A stretch of DNA of 64,000 nt from Eutreptiella sp. 'Long Island Sound 2002' (taxonomy: Eukaryota > Euglenozoa > Euglenophyceae > Eutreptiales > Eutreptiaceae). Each line of letters begins with the position of its first letter. Within the stretch, counting starts at the first letter, position 1. The notes beneath the pieces are model-generated. The model did not search any database and was not told the origin of the DNA. It saw nothing but the letters and a program-made list of their open reading frames with translations. The stretch lies in assembly GCA_964036045.1 (NCBI GenBank), contig OZ038382.1, forward strand, positions 142,302,961 through 142,366,960. The letters run 5' to 3'. The translations under genes were made by a program, and so were the position numbers. Positions 21,590-32,066 of the stretch are shown piece by piece.

Positions 21590-23260
21590 TCTGGTTTTCT
21601 CTCACTTGTGTTTGTTTCTTGTATATGCTTTTGAAAGCCTTGCTCATTTTCCACACCTCAAAATAAAGTCCACACAGAGGTAATGTAGAGCAAGTCCAGG
21701 CACCGGATCAATCAAATCAAGATAAGTCCTTCCACAATCAAAACATGTGTAACAAAGAGGGGTGTACATAGACAAACATAGATCTAAATACAAAGCCCCA
21801 ATGGTTTATAAACAAAATAGATGATTTCATGTGAAAGCTGGCATGACTCGGGATTCCAAGATAGCACCAAGCACGTCATGTGCACCCTTTTGAATGAAAT
21901 GGAGTTGGTTAGGAATCTGCGGCAAAGCGGGTAGGCCACACACAGGATATGGCGTGGCCAAGTAACTGAATTCAGAAACAGTTACAAAGTAGAACAACAA
22001 AACGTGGTAGAATCAATTGAGTATAGGGCTCTTGAGGTGGGGGACCACTAGGCTTAATCAACAAGGCCTTAGGCATGAAGTGCCTACTTTATTTCGGTAT
22101 AACCTCCATGAAGGGAGATACCTCCGCTCAGTTGACCCGTAGGGGTGAACCTCATGGGGGGGCTAGGGTTATAACCCTAGTTACTTTGAGAAAGTGTACT
22201 TCAAACTTCAAAAGAAAGACAAAAATGATTAAGTTACTGTCAACATCAACAAAAGGTTTTTAGGGGGGGCTCAGCCTGGACCAAGTCCGCCAAGAAAGAC
22301 AAGGCGGTGATTTTTTCTTACTCCCCCCTGGAGTACTAGTTGATCAAGGTAGTAGGACCAAGGAACAGGGCTCAAAATTCCTTAAAATTACCTCAGAAAT
22401 GCATTAAACCAGCCAAAGACACTCTCATCAGTTCATAGAAGCCTATCACACTGTAGGTACCCTTGACAAACAGCGTAATGTACCGTGAATGATGTCCTTG
22501 CGATGGGGCATTCCTCAAAAGTCGCCAGCGTGCGGCGAAAGCCTTTGGTAAGAATTTGGGGCTAGTGGGGTTTGAACCCAGGAGTCCCTCCCTAGAGCAC
22601 ACATGCTTGCCCACTAGGGTGCAGTCGAACGCTCTAATGCGGACGGGGATCGCTTTATAAACAGCGTTTTAGTAAGCGTCCTGACCAAAGGCCAGGGCGG
22701 AGCAATACTCCCAATGGAGGGCACAAACCTCCAGGAGCTGAAAAAAAAAAGAAAATGGATTCCACAGGGAGTGAATCCTGTGGTTTAGCGAAAGGGTTAG
22801 CAATTTAAGAAGTCGAATCGCAAAAAAATTGACGAAAAGACGTGAGAAACTGTCCATCTTAGGCCAAAACCTATAGTCGCAGACAAGCGCAACAGGGGCA
22901 GACTCCCAAACATGAGTTCCGCAAGCGTAAACAACTCCAGAAGAAGAAGGTATGAGCCGTGGTTTTTAAAGCTTTAATAAGAAATTTTTGCACGGTTGCA
23001 CCAAAAATTTTATAAACTTTAGGAAAAAGTATTGAACAGAACCCCACACCACAGAGCAGGTTGGCAACCTAGCTCTCAGGTATGTTAGTGTCATGTCACA
23101 TGCATACATTGCGTTCGTGTTGGTCGTTTCGCTAAAACGCTAGGGTTGTCACCGTTGCGTTTGTTGGGGGTTTGGGCGTTCACTTCCCTTGCTCTGCGCA
23201 GGTCAAAACGAAAATGAGAGGTATGTGAAACGGGTCTGGTCTTCACAGGTCAAAAAGGAA
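21590..23260 (-). repeat. Dispersed repeat, copy A
   Basis: In reverse complement it matches 37966-39390 almost collinearly, and continues across 31190-31567. It is therefore the uninterrupted counterpart of copy B, which is split by the 31568-37962 element. Shared landmarks are the tRNA-like boxes, AACTAGGGTTATAACCCTAG-like blocks and GTCAGGACGCTTACTAAAACG. No ORF longer than about 75 codons is shared, so this looks non-coding: the end of a larger element or a non-autonomous one. Confidence 0.75.
22558..22633 (-). repeat. tRNA-like pol III promoter boxes in repeat copy A
   Basis: On the minus strand, TAGTGGGCAAG (A-box-like, one mismatch to TRGYNNANNNG) is followed about 30-40 nt later by GGTTCAAACCC, a perfect B box (GGTTCRANYCC). 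CTAGTGGG and CCCCACTAG can pair. It does not fold as a canonical tRNA, so I interpret it as a SINE-like or tRNA-derived segment of the repeat. Confidence 0.4.
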
Positions 23261-23433
23261 AGTGCTTGCTCGTGTTGGCGTTGCCATTCTCTCACACTCC
23301 AGCCCTCCAGTACACCTGCAGTGCGCAGGGATAGGTCCAGCTGGATGTCCATGCGCTGAAACGCCTCTTTGACCAAGGCCTCCGAGCTCTCACCTAGGTG
23401 AGCGTCGAAGTTGTTACGAGATATATAGTCAGC

Positions 23434-26120
23434 GTTCATCCGGGGATTTTTCGGCCTTGATTGGCCATGTACCCCCTTCACTCACTCTCCACATATATAT
23501 TTCATTGTGGTATACTTATTTAGGTCGACCGACGACGTTTCTCTATCTTTGATCCCCTTGGTCCATGTTGTAGATCAAGAGGAGACCGGATATGGCGTAG
23601 GGCACTGATTATCAGTGTCCTCACCCCTCCCTTGGGGCATGGGGGACGCCTACGACGTGTGTGGGGCCTCCATGTGTCCTTGGGACATGGGGGGGGGGGG
23701 GGTTGGAGCCCATTGGGGTCCTCCCGTCCTCTCTTCAATGACTTCGGAGCGGTAACAACGCTCTGAGAAGGGGGGTGAAGCCGGTTCGGACCCCCGTGGC
23801 CATCTTTGGGTCACTTGGGGTGTGTATCTATGTGCCGGCAAGCCGCCATTGGCTGATATCATACTCTCCCATCCACCTGACCTAACCTGATGTGATAGTG
23901 TGATAGGTTTGGCCATTCCGGCTATGAGCGGCCATATTCAGTACCGAGGCGCCGCCAGCGGAGATTTATACATCAGAATATCAGGAATCAACAGGGTTTT
24001 TTTATCATAAAGTTTCCGTAATTTTTCCGCCTTTTGTTCTGATGTTCAACGTATCGGCGACTGTCAGTTGGCTCGCGATTTTGCAGTAACCGATTGGTTG
24101 ACTGTTATTTACAGATATTTTGGCGGAAACCCCGATGAAGGGTCAGATTTCATCAGTAAAGGGTTCGTTGCTTCCGCAATTTTCATATTATACACTCGCA
24201 AAATTAATCCGATTTTTTCAGACTTTCAAAATCGGATTTTCGACTTGCGACATTGCCGCACTTGATATGATGAATCCCCAGTGGCATGCATTTTTCCCCG
24301 ATCACGAATCAACCTTCCTTTTGTTGTGCCCTTCATTTTGCTTGGAGATATAGTCGAAACAAAAGTGATTCCTGAGGCCACTTTGAAGAATCATATCTCC
24401 GGCTTACGGCGAGGAATATCAATTGTGAGAATCGGGTTGGAACCGCCTTGGTCTCAACTTAATTTAGAAAGCATCAAACGCCTTTGTTGTGTATACATGC
24501 CCGGTGTAGCAAGGGATAATGGCCAAGAGGGTAGAAAGTGGTTTACAACTCTTGGGCCGTGCAACCGAATATTTAATTGCGACTTTCGAGTGTACCGCAT
24601 GAGTGTTGGTGTTGCATAGAAACGTTCCTTGGGTTCCTACGTATTTTTAACGTGAAGTTATGTCCATAGAGGGGCATGGCATATCATGGTGGGAGCCACT
24701 TTTGGAGGGTATGTGTTATATGCATGGTATGTGCTTCGATATGCTCATGCCCATGTTATATATCTTCGTGTGGCCGAAGAGATGGGGAGCCACACGTGAC
24801 AAGGGCTTTGCCCTTGTCCCAATTGTGGAATTCAAAGCGCTAGACTAAGTCTACCGCGTATGTATTGCTCATGGTATGCTTGGCAAAGAGATCCATGAGT
24901 GCACTCCCATTTTCATGGGGCATGTAGATATGAGTGGCGAAGGTATCTCCATGCGCCCGATTGGGGATCCAAGTGGGGGAATTGTTCGCAAATGGTTCCA
25001 ATCATTTGTATATTGAACCATGCGCAGATATCATGGGTGAGCATAGAGATATACTATCATGACAACTTTGTATTTGGACATATTTTCATGTTTTTGACCT
25101 CATTTTATGCTCATTTTTGTGTATTATGTGCTCAACTGGTCGGCTAACAGTAAAGTGCCAAGAGATCCCTGAACTATGGTATGTTGCTTATATGTTGGCA
25201 TATGCTTGGGTGTTGTACCTCACCATATGCCGGATCATGTGGTTACTTTGGCTTGGCACACGAGGCCTCACAAAATTAGGTCTCAAACTCATGAGCTGAC
25301 TTGTGAAGCATATCATGTACATAACCGGAGGGGTTTCGGAACCAATGATGGGATATTCTTGGGCATGGACCTTTGGTCTATATCACCCTTGTGTATTACT
25401 TTCCGGTTTGACACATGCATGGAGCATTTGAATATTTGCCATATGCATTCTTGAGTATGTAATTGGTTTTTGGGCATAATGGTGTGATTTGCCTGATTTT
25501 GCCATGTTGTGAGGTCAACTTCATGGGGCAGTTCTCCAAGCCCAATCGACTCCAAGTCCAACCAAGGTTATGTCAGGGTAGGGTATGGTCCTGAGTGCCA
25601 ATCTAGGCCATGACACGCCACCTCCCCTATTGGGCTAGGATTTAGAGGCTTGGGAGGGAACACATTTTTGGGGTTTGTGTAGTGACTTTTGAGACATGGC
25701 ATCTAGCCATCTTATTTGACTGGGTTCAGGGCATCATGTTGGTGAGTCAAGGGAAGGTCTTGAGTCCAGGGAATGAGAGGTCTATGGCTGTGATTGTGTA
25801 CGTTTTCATCTTTCCCCAACTTTGCTTTATTTGTGTTCATATGCCAATTTCAGGGCTTTCTTCCTTGGTGCAATTCTTGTACATGCCCTCCACCGTGAGA
25901 CAACCCGTGTGCTGAACGGAAGCCCGCAGTGTGGATTGGGTTATTGCTGTATTTGTGGGATCTGATTGCTGTTCAGGGTTGAAGGAGGATTGTATTTTCT
26001 ATATTTTTGGATTTTGGATGCTGGACTTTGAGAAATGCAGTTGCTGATCAGGAGCAAGTCAGCAGGGGTAACGGGCAGAAGGGGCACAGCAGGGGCCGGT
26101 CCTGGTAGGGACCTTCTTTA
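23434..26120 (+). repeat. Solo LTR of the element 1 family
   Basis: It begins GTTCATCC like the 3' LTR of element 1. It ends CCTTCTTTA, exactly where element 1 has its primer-binding site, after which the sequences diverge. At about 2.69 kb this is the only full-length copy of the LTR here and an unusually long one. There is no internal region, as expected after LTR-LTR recombination. It keeps the ATG (26035-26037) and the downstream Gag N-terminal frame: MQLLIRSK here versus MQTLVRSK in element 1, then GTAGAGPGRDLL in both. No clear target duplication was found. Confidence 0.8.
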
Positions 26121-26524
26121 GGGACCTGCATTCCCATGCCTGTGGTTACCAGCGTGAACCAGATGGCCACTTATAAGGTTTGCAGCCACCCAGCGAGTGA
26201 GTGCCTTGTTGACCAAGTGATGCATGGGGATATGCCCTAATGTTATGACCTTGGGGAGCAGACGAAGAGCGATGGCTTCCTAGACCAGCGGGGAATGGCA
26301 AGCAAGGTGTTGAAGACAAGGTGTGCATACCCTCCTTGGGGGCAAGCGTGCCCACAGTTAGGACCCCTAACCGGTCCAGACCCATGAAGATCTACCCTTC
26401 TTGGCGGTGTTGCCATCCCCCTAAGTGTGCTACGTATGTCTGTCTGTGTCTCACTTCTCTGCCCGGCGTGGCTGCCATGGTTGGCCTTCGCTGCTGTCGG
26501 ACCAAAGGTCCTAGTCAGGTGCTG
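26121..26524. other. Spacer without recognisable gene
   Basis: About 400 bp between the solo LTR end and the left inverted repeat of the next transposon. I see no ORF or repeat worth naming. Confidence 0.5.
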
Positions 26525-29500
26525 CCCATGGTGATAGACGTGACCGCATCTGACATAGCCCCCTGGTTCAAACTGATTCAAATGAGATTAAAGGCGGTGT
26601 TTGAATTGACTTGACCTACGTTTGAATCATGTTTGAATCAGGAGCCCGGTGGTATGGACAAAGGCATGATTTTTGTTCCTCTTGTGGGCCGGTCTGCTGC
26701 CTTTGTGGCTTATTGGACTCTCCGTTTGTTTTTTTCATCAAAAACAATGCGTTTCAAAACCAACCTGCACGGCTTTCAACAAAAAAGTAACAGTTTCGGT
26801 GTGCCGTCGCCGCCGGCGCTGATTCAAGTTGTGATTCAAACACCCCTGTGTGGCGAAGTGTCCTTTCGTAACATTGTGCAGCCCGTAGGTGTCTGGTAAA
26901 ACTGCCGAGCCATTGTGCAACCTGCTTACTAGATACTGTTCACCCTTGTTGTGGTGTAGCACCGAGGAACCCCCCCCTTTGTGCCCTTTGGTATAGCCGG
27001 CGGAGCCTCCCTGATTCAAACCTCAATTCAAGTGTGGTATTTGAATCACTTGAATCAACCTGGTCCCCGTGTTACTACTACAGTGCTGTTTTCTACTTGA
27101 TTTGGCCCTCTCCAGGCTTCCTCCCCGCAACAGCAAAGCATCAGCAAAGCGCATAAAGGGTGCGATGACGTGCCCAGGTGCATTGTGCTTTCAGTCCCGT
27201 GCATGTGGAACAAGACCGTGCGGTCAACTGGCGGGACAGCACTACCGTACAACACCATAACGCCACATTGACGCCACCAGCGCTCCAACAAAGGACACAC
27301 CCGGCACAAACCGTTGCCGCCCAGCACCACCCACCGAAAGGGGCAGTGTGCCACACCGTACCGAAACGGGAACCAATAGCGTTGCAAGCGCCTCGTCCCA
27401 GGACCCTCTCGGCACCACCACGCACACCACACATCCTACTCACCCGCATCCCGGAACATTCCCAGAACTTACAACATGACCGCTGGGTGGCTTGGAGATT
27501 GGGTTGCAGTATCTCGGAGAGGGTCAGAGAGCGTGTAAACAGCCGGAACGCCCTAAGTCTCACAAACACCCGATATGCTTCATACACAATTCAAACGCCC
27601 AGCCGGTGATTCAAATGCCCCGTTTGTATTGCCCACTCCGCGTTTGAACCAAGTCAAGTGCTGAAATGTATCCACACCCGTTTTTTTACCGAAAGAGATG
27701 TAAAACACGGAAAACACAGAGTATTTTGCCGTTGCCGGTCGTTTTCCCCGGTTGGGGGGTCTGTTAAGAACGCGTGGTCGGCCCAACGCTCATTGCATGA
27801 GTGGTGTGGATCAGGTTCAACAGAAACATTGCCTGACTCCCACCCCCTTACTCTCGTTGACGCACTCAAGCTCACTCATGTAGGTCATCTGCGGTCATCT
27901 GGTATCGGTTAGCGTGGGAATGCGGTTGCCTCCAGCTGGCGGGCAACCTCTCGGGTGGTTTTGGTCCACCCCACCATCGAAAAAAAGACCACCGCGCAGC
28001 GCTCGGCCTCCCCGAGACGTGGCAGTCAAAAAAATGTCCTTCAAAAATGCATTCAGAGACTCCACAACATTCCCCGAAAACGTCGCACATCCCCAAGGGC
28101 GAATGGCATCCAATACCCTGCGTGCATCACGGCGAAGCCATAACAGATAAGGCGAAGAAGACGCGGGCAAATTTCCTCCTGAAACCTACGCGCTACTTTG
28201 ACACACTTAAGTGTGGAGGGCTTAGAATATGTAGAGTACAGAGCTGCGCACAGCTTGCCCATCGGAATCACGGCCTTTTGTGCACGACGGGGCACATGCA
28301 ACAAATGAGCGATCGCCGGCCACACAATCAACAGTCCCCATGTTTCCTCACCCTTTGGGCTGGCCTTCCCTTGGACCGAGATTTTCGTATTCGCCTCGGT
28401 CAAAATTCTTTGGACCTCAGCACGCACGGCCGGTGCCACCTTCTTAGCGTAGCGGCGCACGTAAATCGTTGTTTCCCTGCCCAGAGAAGTTAAACAGTGC
28501 AAAATGCACATGACGATTGAAAAATACCGGTCGTGCACTTTCAAAAGAGGAAAGCGGATGCACCCATAAACATCGGACACGGTAGCTTTCGGCCGACTCC
28601 GGTGAAACATTTTCAGAAATTTCCTATGCCCCTTCCAGGAAGGGACCGTGGTAGTGTGTTCCCATTGGTTGCTGGCAACATTCCACATCGCATATGTGTA
28701 AGGAGACCCCGCCCCCAAACCATACACTCAACCCGAAGACATGGCGAAGCCAAGGTGAATCACCCCCGACGATGCATCCACAATCAACCCCATAACCACA
28801 CAACACAATGTAACCATTGTCTAGAACATGTTGGATGCATTCCAGGTTGTGTGCCATTGAATCCCGAAGAGCCTCTACATTGTGCTCGGAGCAAAGTGAC
28901 AAATCCAAGGTCCAAGTGTAGTTCATGCTCCGAGCACGCTCCCCGTGGTTGGCAAACCACACGGTGAGTTGACACAATGGGCGGGCACCGCATGGAAACT
29001 CATCCCCTCGGACGATGAGTACATAGCAGTAGTCCGGCTCGTGAAATTCCATACCAACCGGATCCATTAGATCCGGTTGGGAGGAGAAATACTCCAAAAA
29101 GTCCTCAAAAGGCCAAAACACACTGACAAACTTTTCCGCCGCCGGATCTTGACCTGCCGGAGGGTCATGAATCTTGGCCTCCAGCTGTTGAACGGAGGCA
29201 AGGCATTCCCACGTAGCGTCCATCCTTTCATACGATGGAAGGCATTTGCACCACGTTTTGAGCGTGGGCACTTCGGCCGCCACTGCCTTTTCCCGGACCC
29301 GAATGAGGGAATCTTCGTACCTGAGGTGGGACATCCGTGTTTGAATCACTTGAAGTGTTCATACAAGTTCAAAGTACACGTTTGAAGCACTTGCAACGAT
29401 TCAAACATGGATTCAGACGCACACCTTGATTTGGGCATTTGCAATTTTAAAATCAACCAAACAGCCTCCGTTGGGGTGAACACCTCCTCCATTTTTTGTT

Positions 29501-30030
29501 TGATGCTCCTATTCATCCGATGGGAAAGACCGACTTTTGTTGACACCCGGCGTAACAAGGCACGGCCATACGGGTGTTTAAAAAATGTCACCAAATCGGC
29601 CTCCAGATTCTTGTTCCGGTATGGGCGGCGCCCGTAGAATGTTCTAACGCGTCCCTTAGCGTTTGGGACATGCCAAAAGGCGCTGCATTTGCAACAAGGG
29701 AAGTAGCCAACGGGAAATGGTGAAGAGGAACGTGGAAACCAAAAAAATAAGAATCCCAGAAGAACTGGTGCTGAAGCGGTCCTGATTGCATGTCAATATT
29801 GCGTGCAAATCGTCTGCAGTCGCCTAACAAATTGCAAAACTTGCAAAAATGCGAAATTTGCGACAGAATGCGTCAGGCCCCTGGCGGCTCACGCGGCGGC
29901 GGCGGCGCTCGGCGTTTGAATCAATTCAAAAAAGTTCAACTGCCCCATTTAAATTTTTTCGGTGGTTCAACCCATTCAAATGCGGTTCAAACAGGGTCCC
30001 GTCAGATGCGGTCAAGTCTGTCATGATGGG
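26525..30030. mobile_element. DNA transposon with terminal inverted repeats and TTTGAATCA motifs
   Basis: The left end (26525-26570: CCCATGGTGATAGACGTGAC, then CGCATCTGACATAG) is the imperfect reverse complement of the right end (29990-30030: GTCAGATGCGGTCAAGTCTG, then TCATGATGGG). Motifs of the form TTTGAATCA/TGATTCAAA cluster next to both ends and between them (26566-26640, 26818-26842, 27012-27057, 27590-27655, 29338-29407, 29914-29990), like sub-terminal transposase-binding repeats. A transposase-like pseudogene lies inside on the minus strand. The superfamily is not assignable by eye. Confidence 0.65.
27895..29349 (-). pseudogene. Decayed transposase-like gene
   Basis: Three overlapping minus-strand frames (29349-28624, 28727-28053, 28170-27895) read as one protein with two frameshifts. 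One is in the G-run near 28709 (FGLSVWFGG then GSPYTYAMWNV), the other near 28110 (YWMPFALG then CATFSGNVVESLN). Candidate catalytic acids in DDE order are a first Asp around TWTLDLSLCSEH, a second in IVGGDSPWLRHVFG, and a Glu in NVVESLNAFLKDIFLTATSRGG. I do not recognise the family. Its position between terminal inverted repeats suggests it once mobilised this element. Confidence 0.5.
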
Positions 30031-31189
30031 TGGTAACAATCCTAGGGCGCCCAGTTTCTCTGCTGGCGCCTAACCTTTGGGGAAAAGGCAAAAGCCCTAC
30101 CTACTAGAAGGCAGGGGTGGCCAAGTGTGCTAAGGGCATACAGAACGCCCATTTTTCTAAGGGCCAAAAACTAACACACTCCCCTGCCCACGAGGAAACG
30201 CACGCGGAGCAGGAGACACCACTACACTACACTCACTGATGCTAGCACCGGCCTTCGAAGGCAGGGTGATCACAACCGCACTCAGTCCCTACCAGGCCTG
30301 CTGACCCTGACCCCTGCACACGCTATTGGGTGGCCATGGCGAAGAAGTCGTGGGCCCTATTGACCCTCCTGTGAGGTAGCAAGTGAACACAGCGCCTCTG
30401 GGCAACTGTGGCCTGACAGGGACACCCCCGCGCGTTTCCCTGACAGGGCTTGGAGGCAGAGGTGCGCTGTTTGAGCGCACAGCGTGTAGTAAGGGTTGTA
30501 CTTGATGAAGTCGCCCATTGACCCATTTTGATTGTGTGATCAGCGCCCTTTTTAGCTTGGGAAATTGCCAAAGGCAATGCTGCTACACCACTTCACCCTC
30601 CCTTACCCACCTGAGAACAAAGGCGGATGCAGGGCAGTTTGAGACGGAGGAGCCTAACCAACCTCGCCGTATTGTACGGGTCTTAAGTTAGAAAATCATA
30701 CCCTGTCCCCAAACTGCCCTATTAAGCAAGCAAGCTCTAAGGACTCCGCCCGTTCTCTTATAGAACGTAGGGCGGAGCCCTGGGTAACCTAAACAAGAGT
30801 TTTACCGCGTGCACAGCGCGTGGCCTACAGCCCTTTAATGCATCATGCGGTATGCAGGGAAGGGAGGCGAGTGACAGCAACCATTAACCCTACAATTGAA
30901 CCCATCGCAAAGAAACTCAACCAGCAGGTGAGCTCCTCCTGGGCTTACTAGCCTTACTCACCATGCATCATGTGTATGCCGAGGGACAACGAACGCAAGA
31001 GCAACCGTAAGCGTTTAAACAACCCTACGGCGATTTATAAACAACCCTAAGCGATCAAATGAATCGTGTGTATTATGCACTTCTTCCCTTGTTGCCTACA
31101 GGAAAAAGAGAGTGAAATGACGGACAATTGCACAGCGCAAAACGAGGCCTAGCGTTTGAGACAACCCTACGTTAACGCTACGGCGAGGC
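30031..31189. other. Intergenic stretch with one strong hairpin
   Basis: No convincing ORF. A hairpin lies at 30744-30777 (CTCCGCCC-G-TTCT, loop, AGAAC-GTA-GGGCGGAG): 8 bp of GC-rich stem extended by a 4-5 bp inner stem. Several AACCCTA/ACAACCCTA blocks occur from 30880 on, toward repeat copy B. Confidence 0.5.
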
Positions 31190-31567
31190 AGGCACGAGCA
31201 AGCGATTTCTTTTTGACCTGTGGAAAAAAGGAAGGAGTGGGTGGATGCAGAGGGAAAGCGCCACAACGTGTGGATGCTTAGATGAGGCACATGCATCACG
31301 AGCAGGGCGCATACTCTCACCCTATATGCGCGCTGCGTGCTCCATACAACTAACATAGCTTTGATTCCTGTTTTTACCTGTGCAGAGCAAGAGAGGTGAA
31401 CACCTAAACCCCAAACGAACGCAGCGGTGACAACCCTAGATTGTTGACAAAACTAACAACACGAACACAATGCATGCAAGAGGCGTGATAGTAACATACC
31501 TGAGAGGCGGGTTGTCCGCCTGCTCTGTTATGTGGTTGGCTGTTAAATTCTTTTTCCTAACCATTAT
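31190..31567 (+). repeat. Dispersed repeat, copy B, left portion
   Basis: It matches the reverse complement of ~23015-23260. Shared blocks include CACGAGCAAGC, TTTTTGACCTGTG, GCAGAGCAAG, GGTGACAACCCTAG and CTAACATACCTGAGAG. It ends at the TAT target duplication of the element starting at 31568 and resumes at 37966. Confidence 0.7.
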
Positions 31568-31597
31568 ACTTAGGCGGCTCAAGTTGCATGGTCAAAA
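31568..31597 (+). repeat. Left terminal inverted repeat of the 6.4-kb element
   Basis: 30 bp identical to the reverse complement of 37933-37962. It begins ACTTAGGCGG and ends GGTCAAAA. Immediately outside is TAT. Confidence 0.9.
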
Positions 31598-32066
31598 TGT
31601 GCCCAAAACGGCCTCTCCACGGCACTGCGAAAAAATAGTCCTTTTGGGGGGGACCTAAAATACAACAACCGAAAGTCCTGTGAAAAGCAATTAACTGGTC
31701 CATTTTCCTTTAGTTTCAACAAAACCGACTGCCCGAGAAAATGATTTATTTCCACAAAAATGAAGTTCTTTTTTGGGAAAACCACGAATTTTTGTTTCCT
31801 ATACCACTTATGCTTTGCAATAAAAACACCCATGTGCTTTCAATCTTTTGGAAAACCAGTTTTCGAAAACCATGTTGCACGCTGCACGACAAGAAGCATT
31901 TTTTGGGACCCCTCCTTTGCGCGAGGCCTCGCGCAAACACCAACACAACAGCGCAAGAAAATGCATCACAGAGAAAAATGTGCCGCACAAGGTGACAGCA
32001 TAAAGGTCGTCGAAGAGGAGTGCATAGCGCGAGCCCTCGCGCATAATATATCAGAGGGCGAAGAAA

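Noticed and set aside
23203-23481. 92-codon minus-strand ORF next to the solo LTR
   Set aside because: It crosses the LTR start and its first part is simply the LTR sequence in reverse; no conservation in copy B.
863-24854. LTR end at the GTCTAC block (863, 11656, 24854)
   Set aside because: Three copies seem to diverge there, but the two longer copies re-align further on and run to the primer-binding site at 10398 and 26120. The block is only the edge of a variable patch or a truncation.
26146-27609. Several 60-148 codon ORFs on both strands between 26.1 and 27.6 kb
   Set aside because: Mutually overlapping, without domain-like segments; probably non-coding ends of the DNA transposon.
30880-31440. 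Telomere-type repeats (AACCCTA blocks)
   Set aside because: The blocks are scattered, not tandem, and are shared with repeat copy A, so they belong to that repeat.
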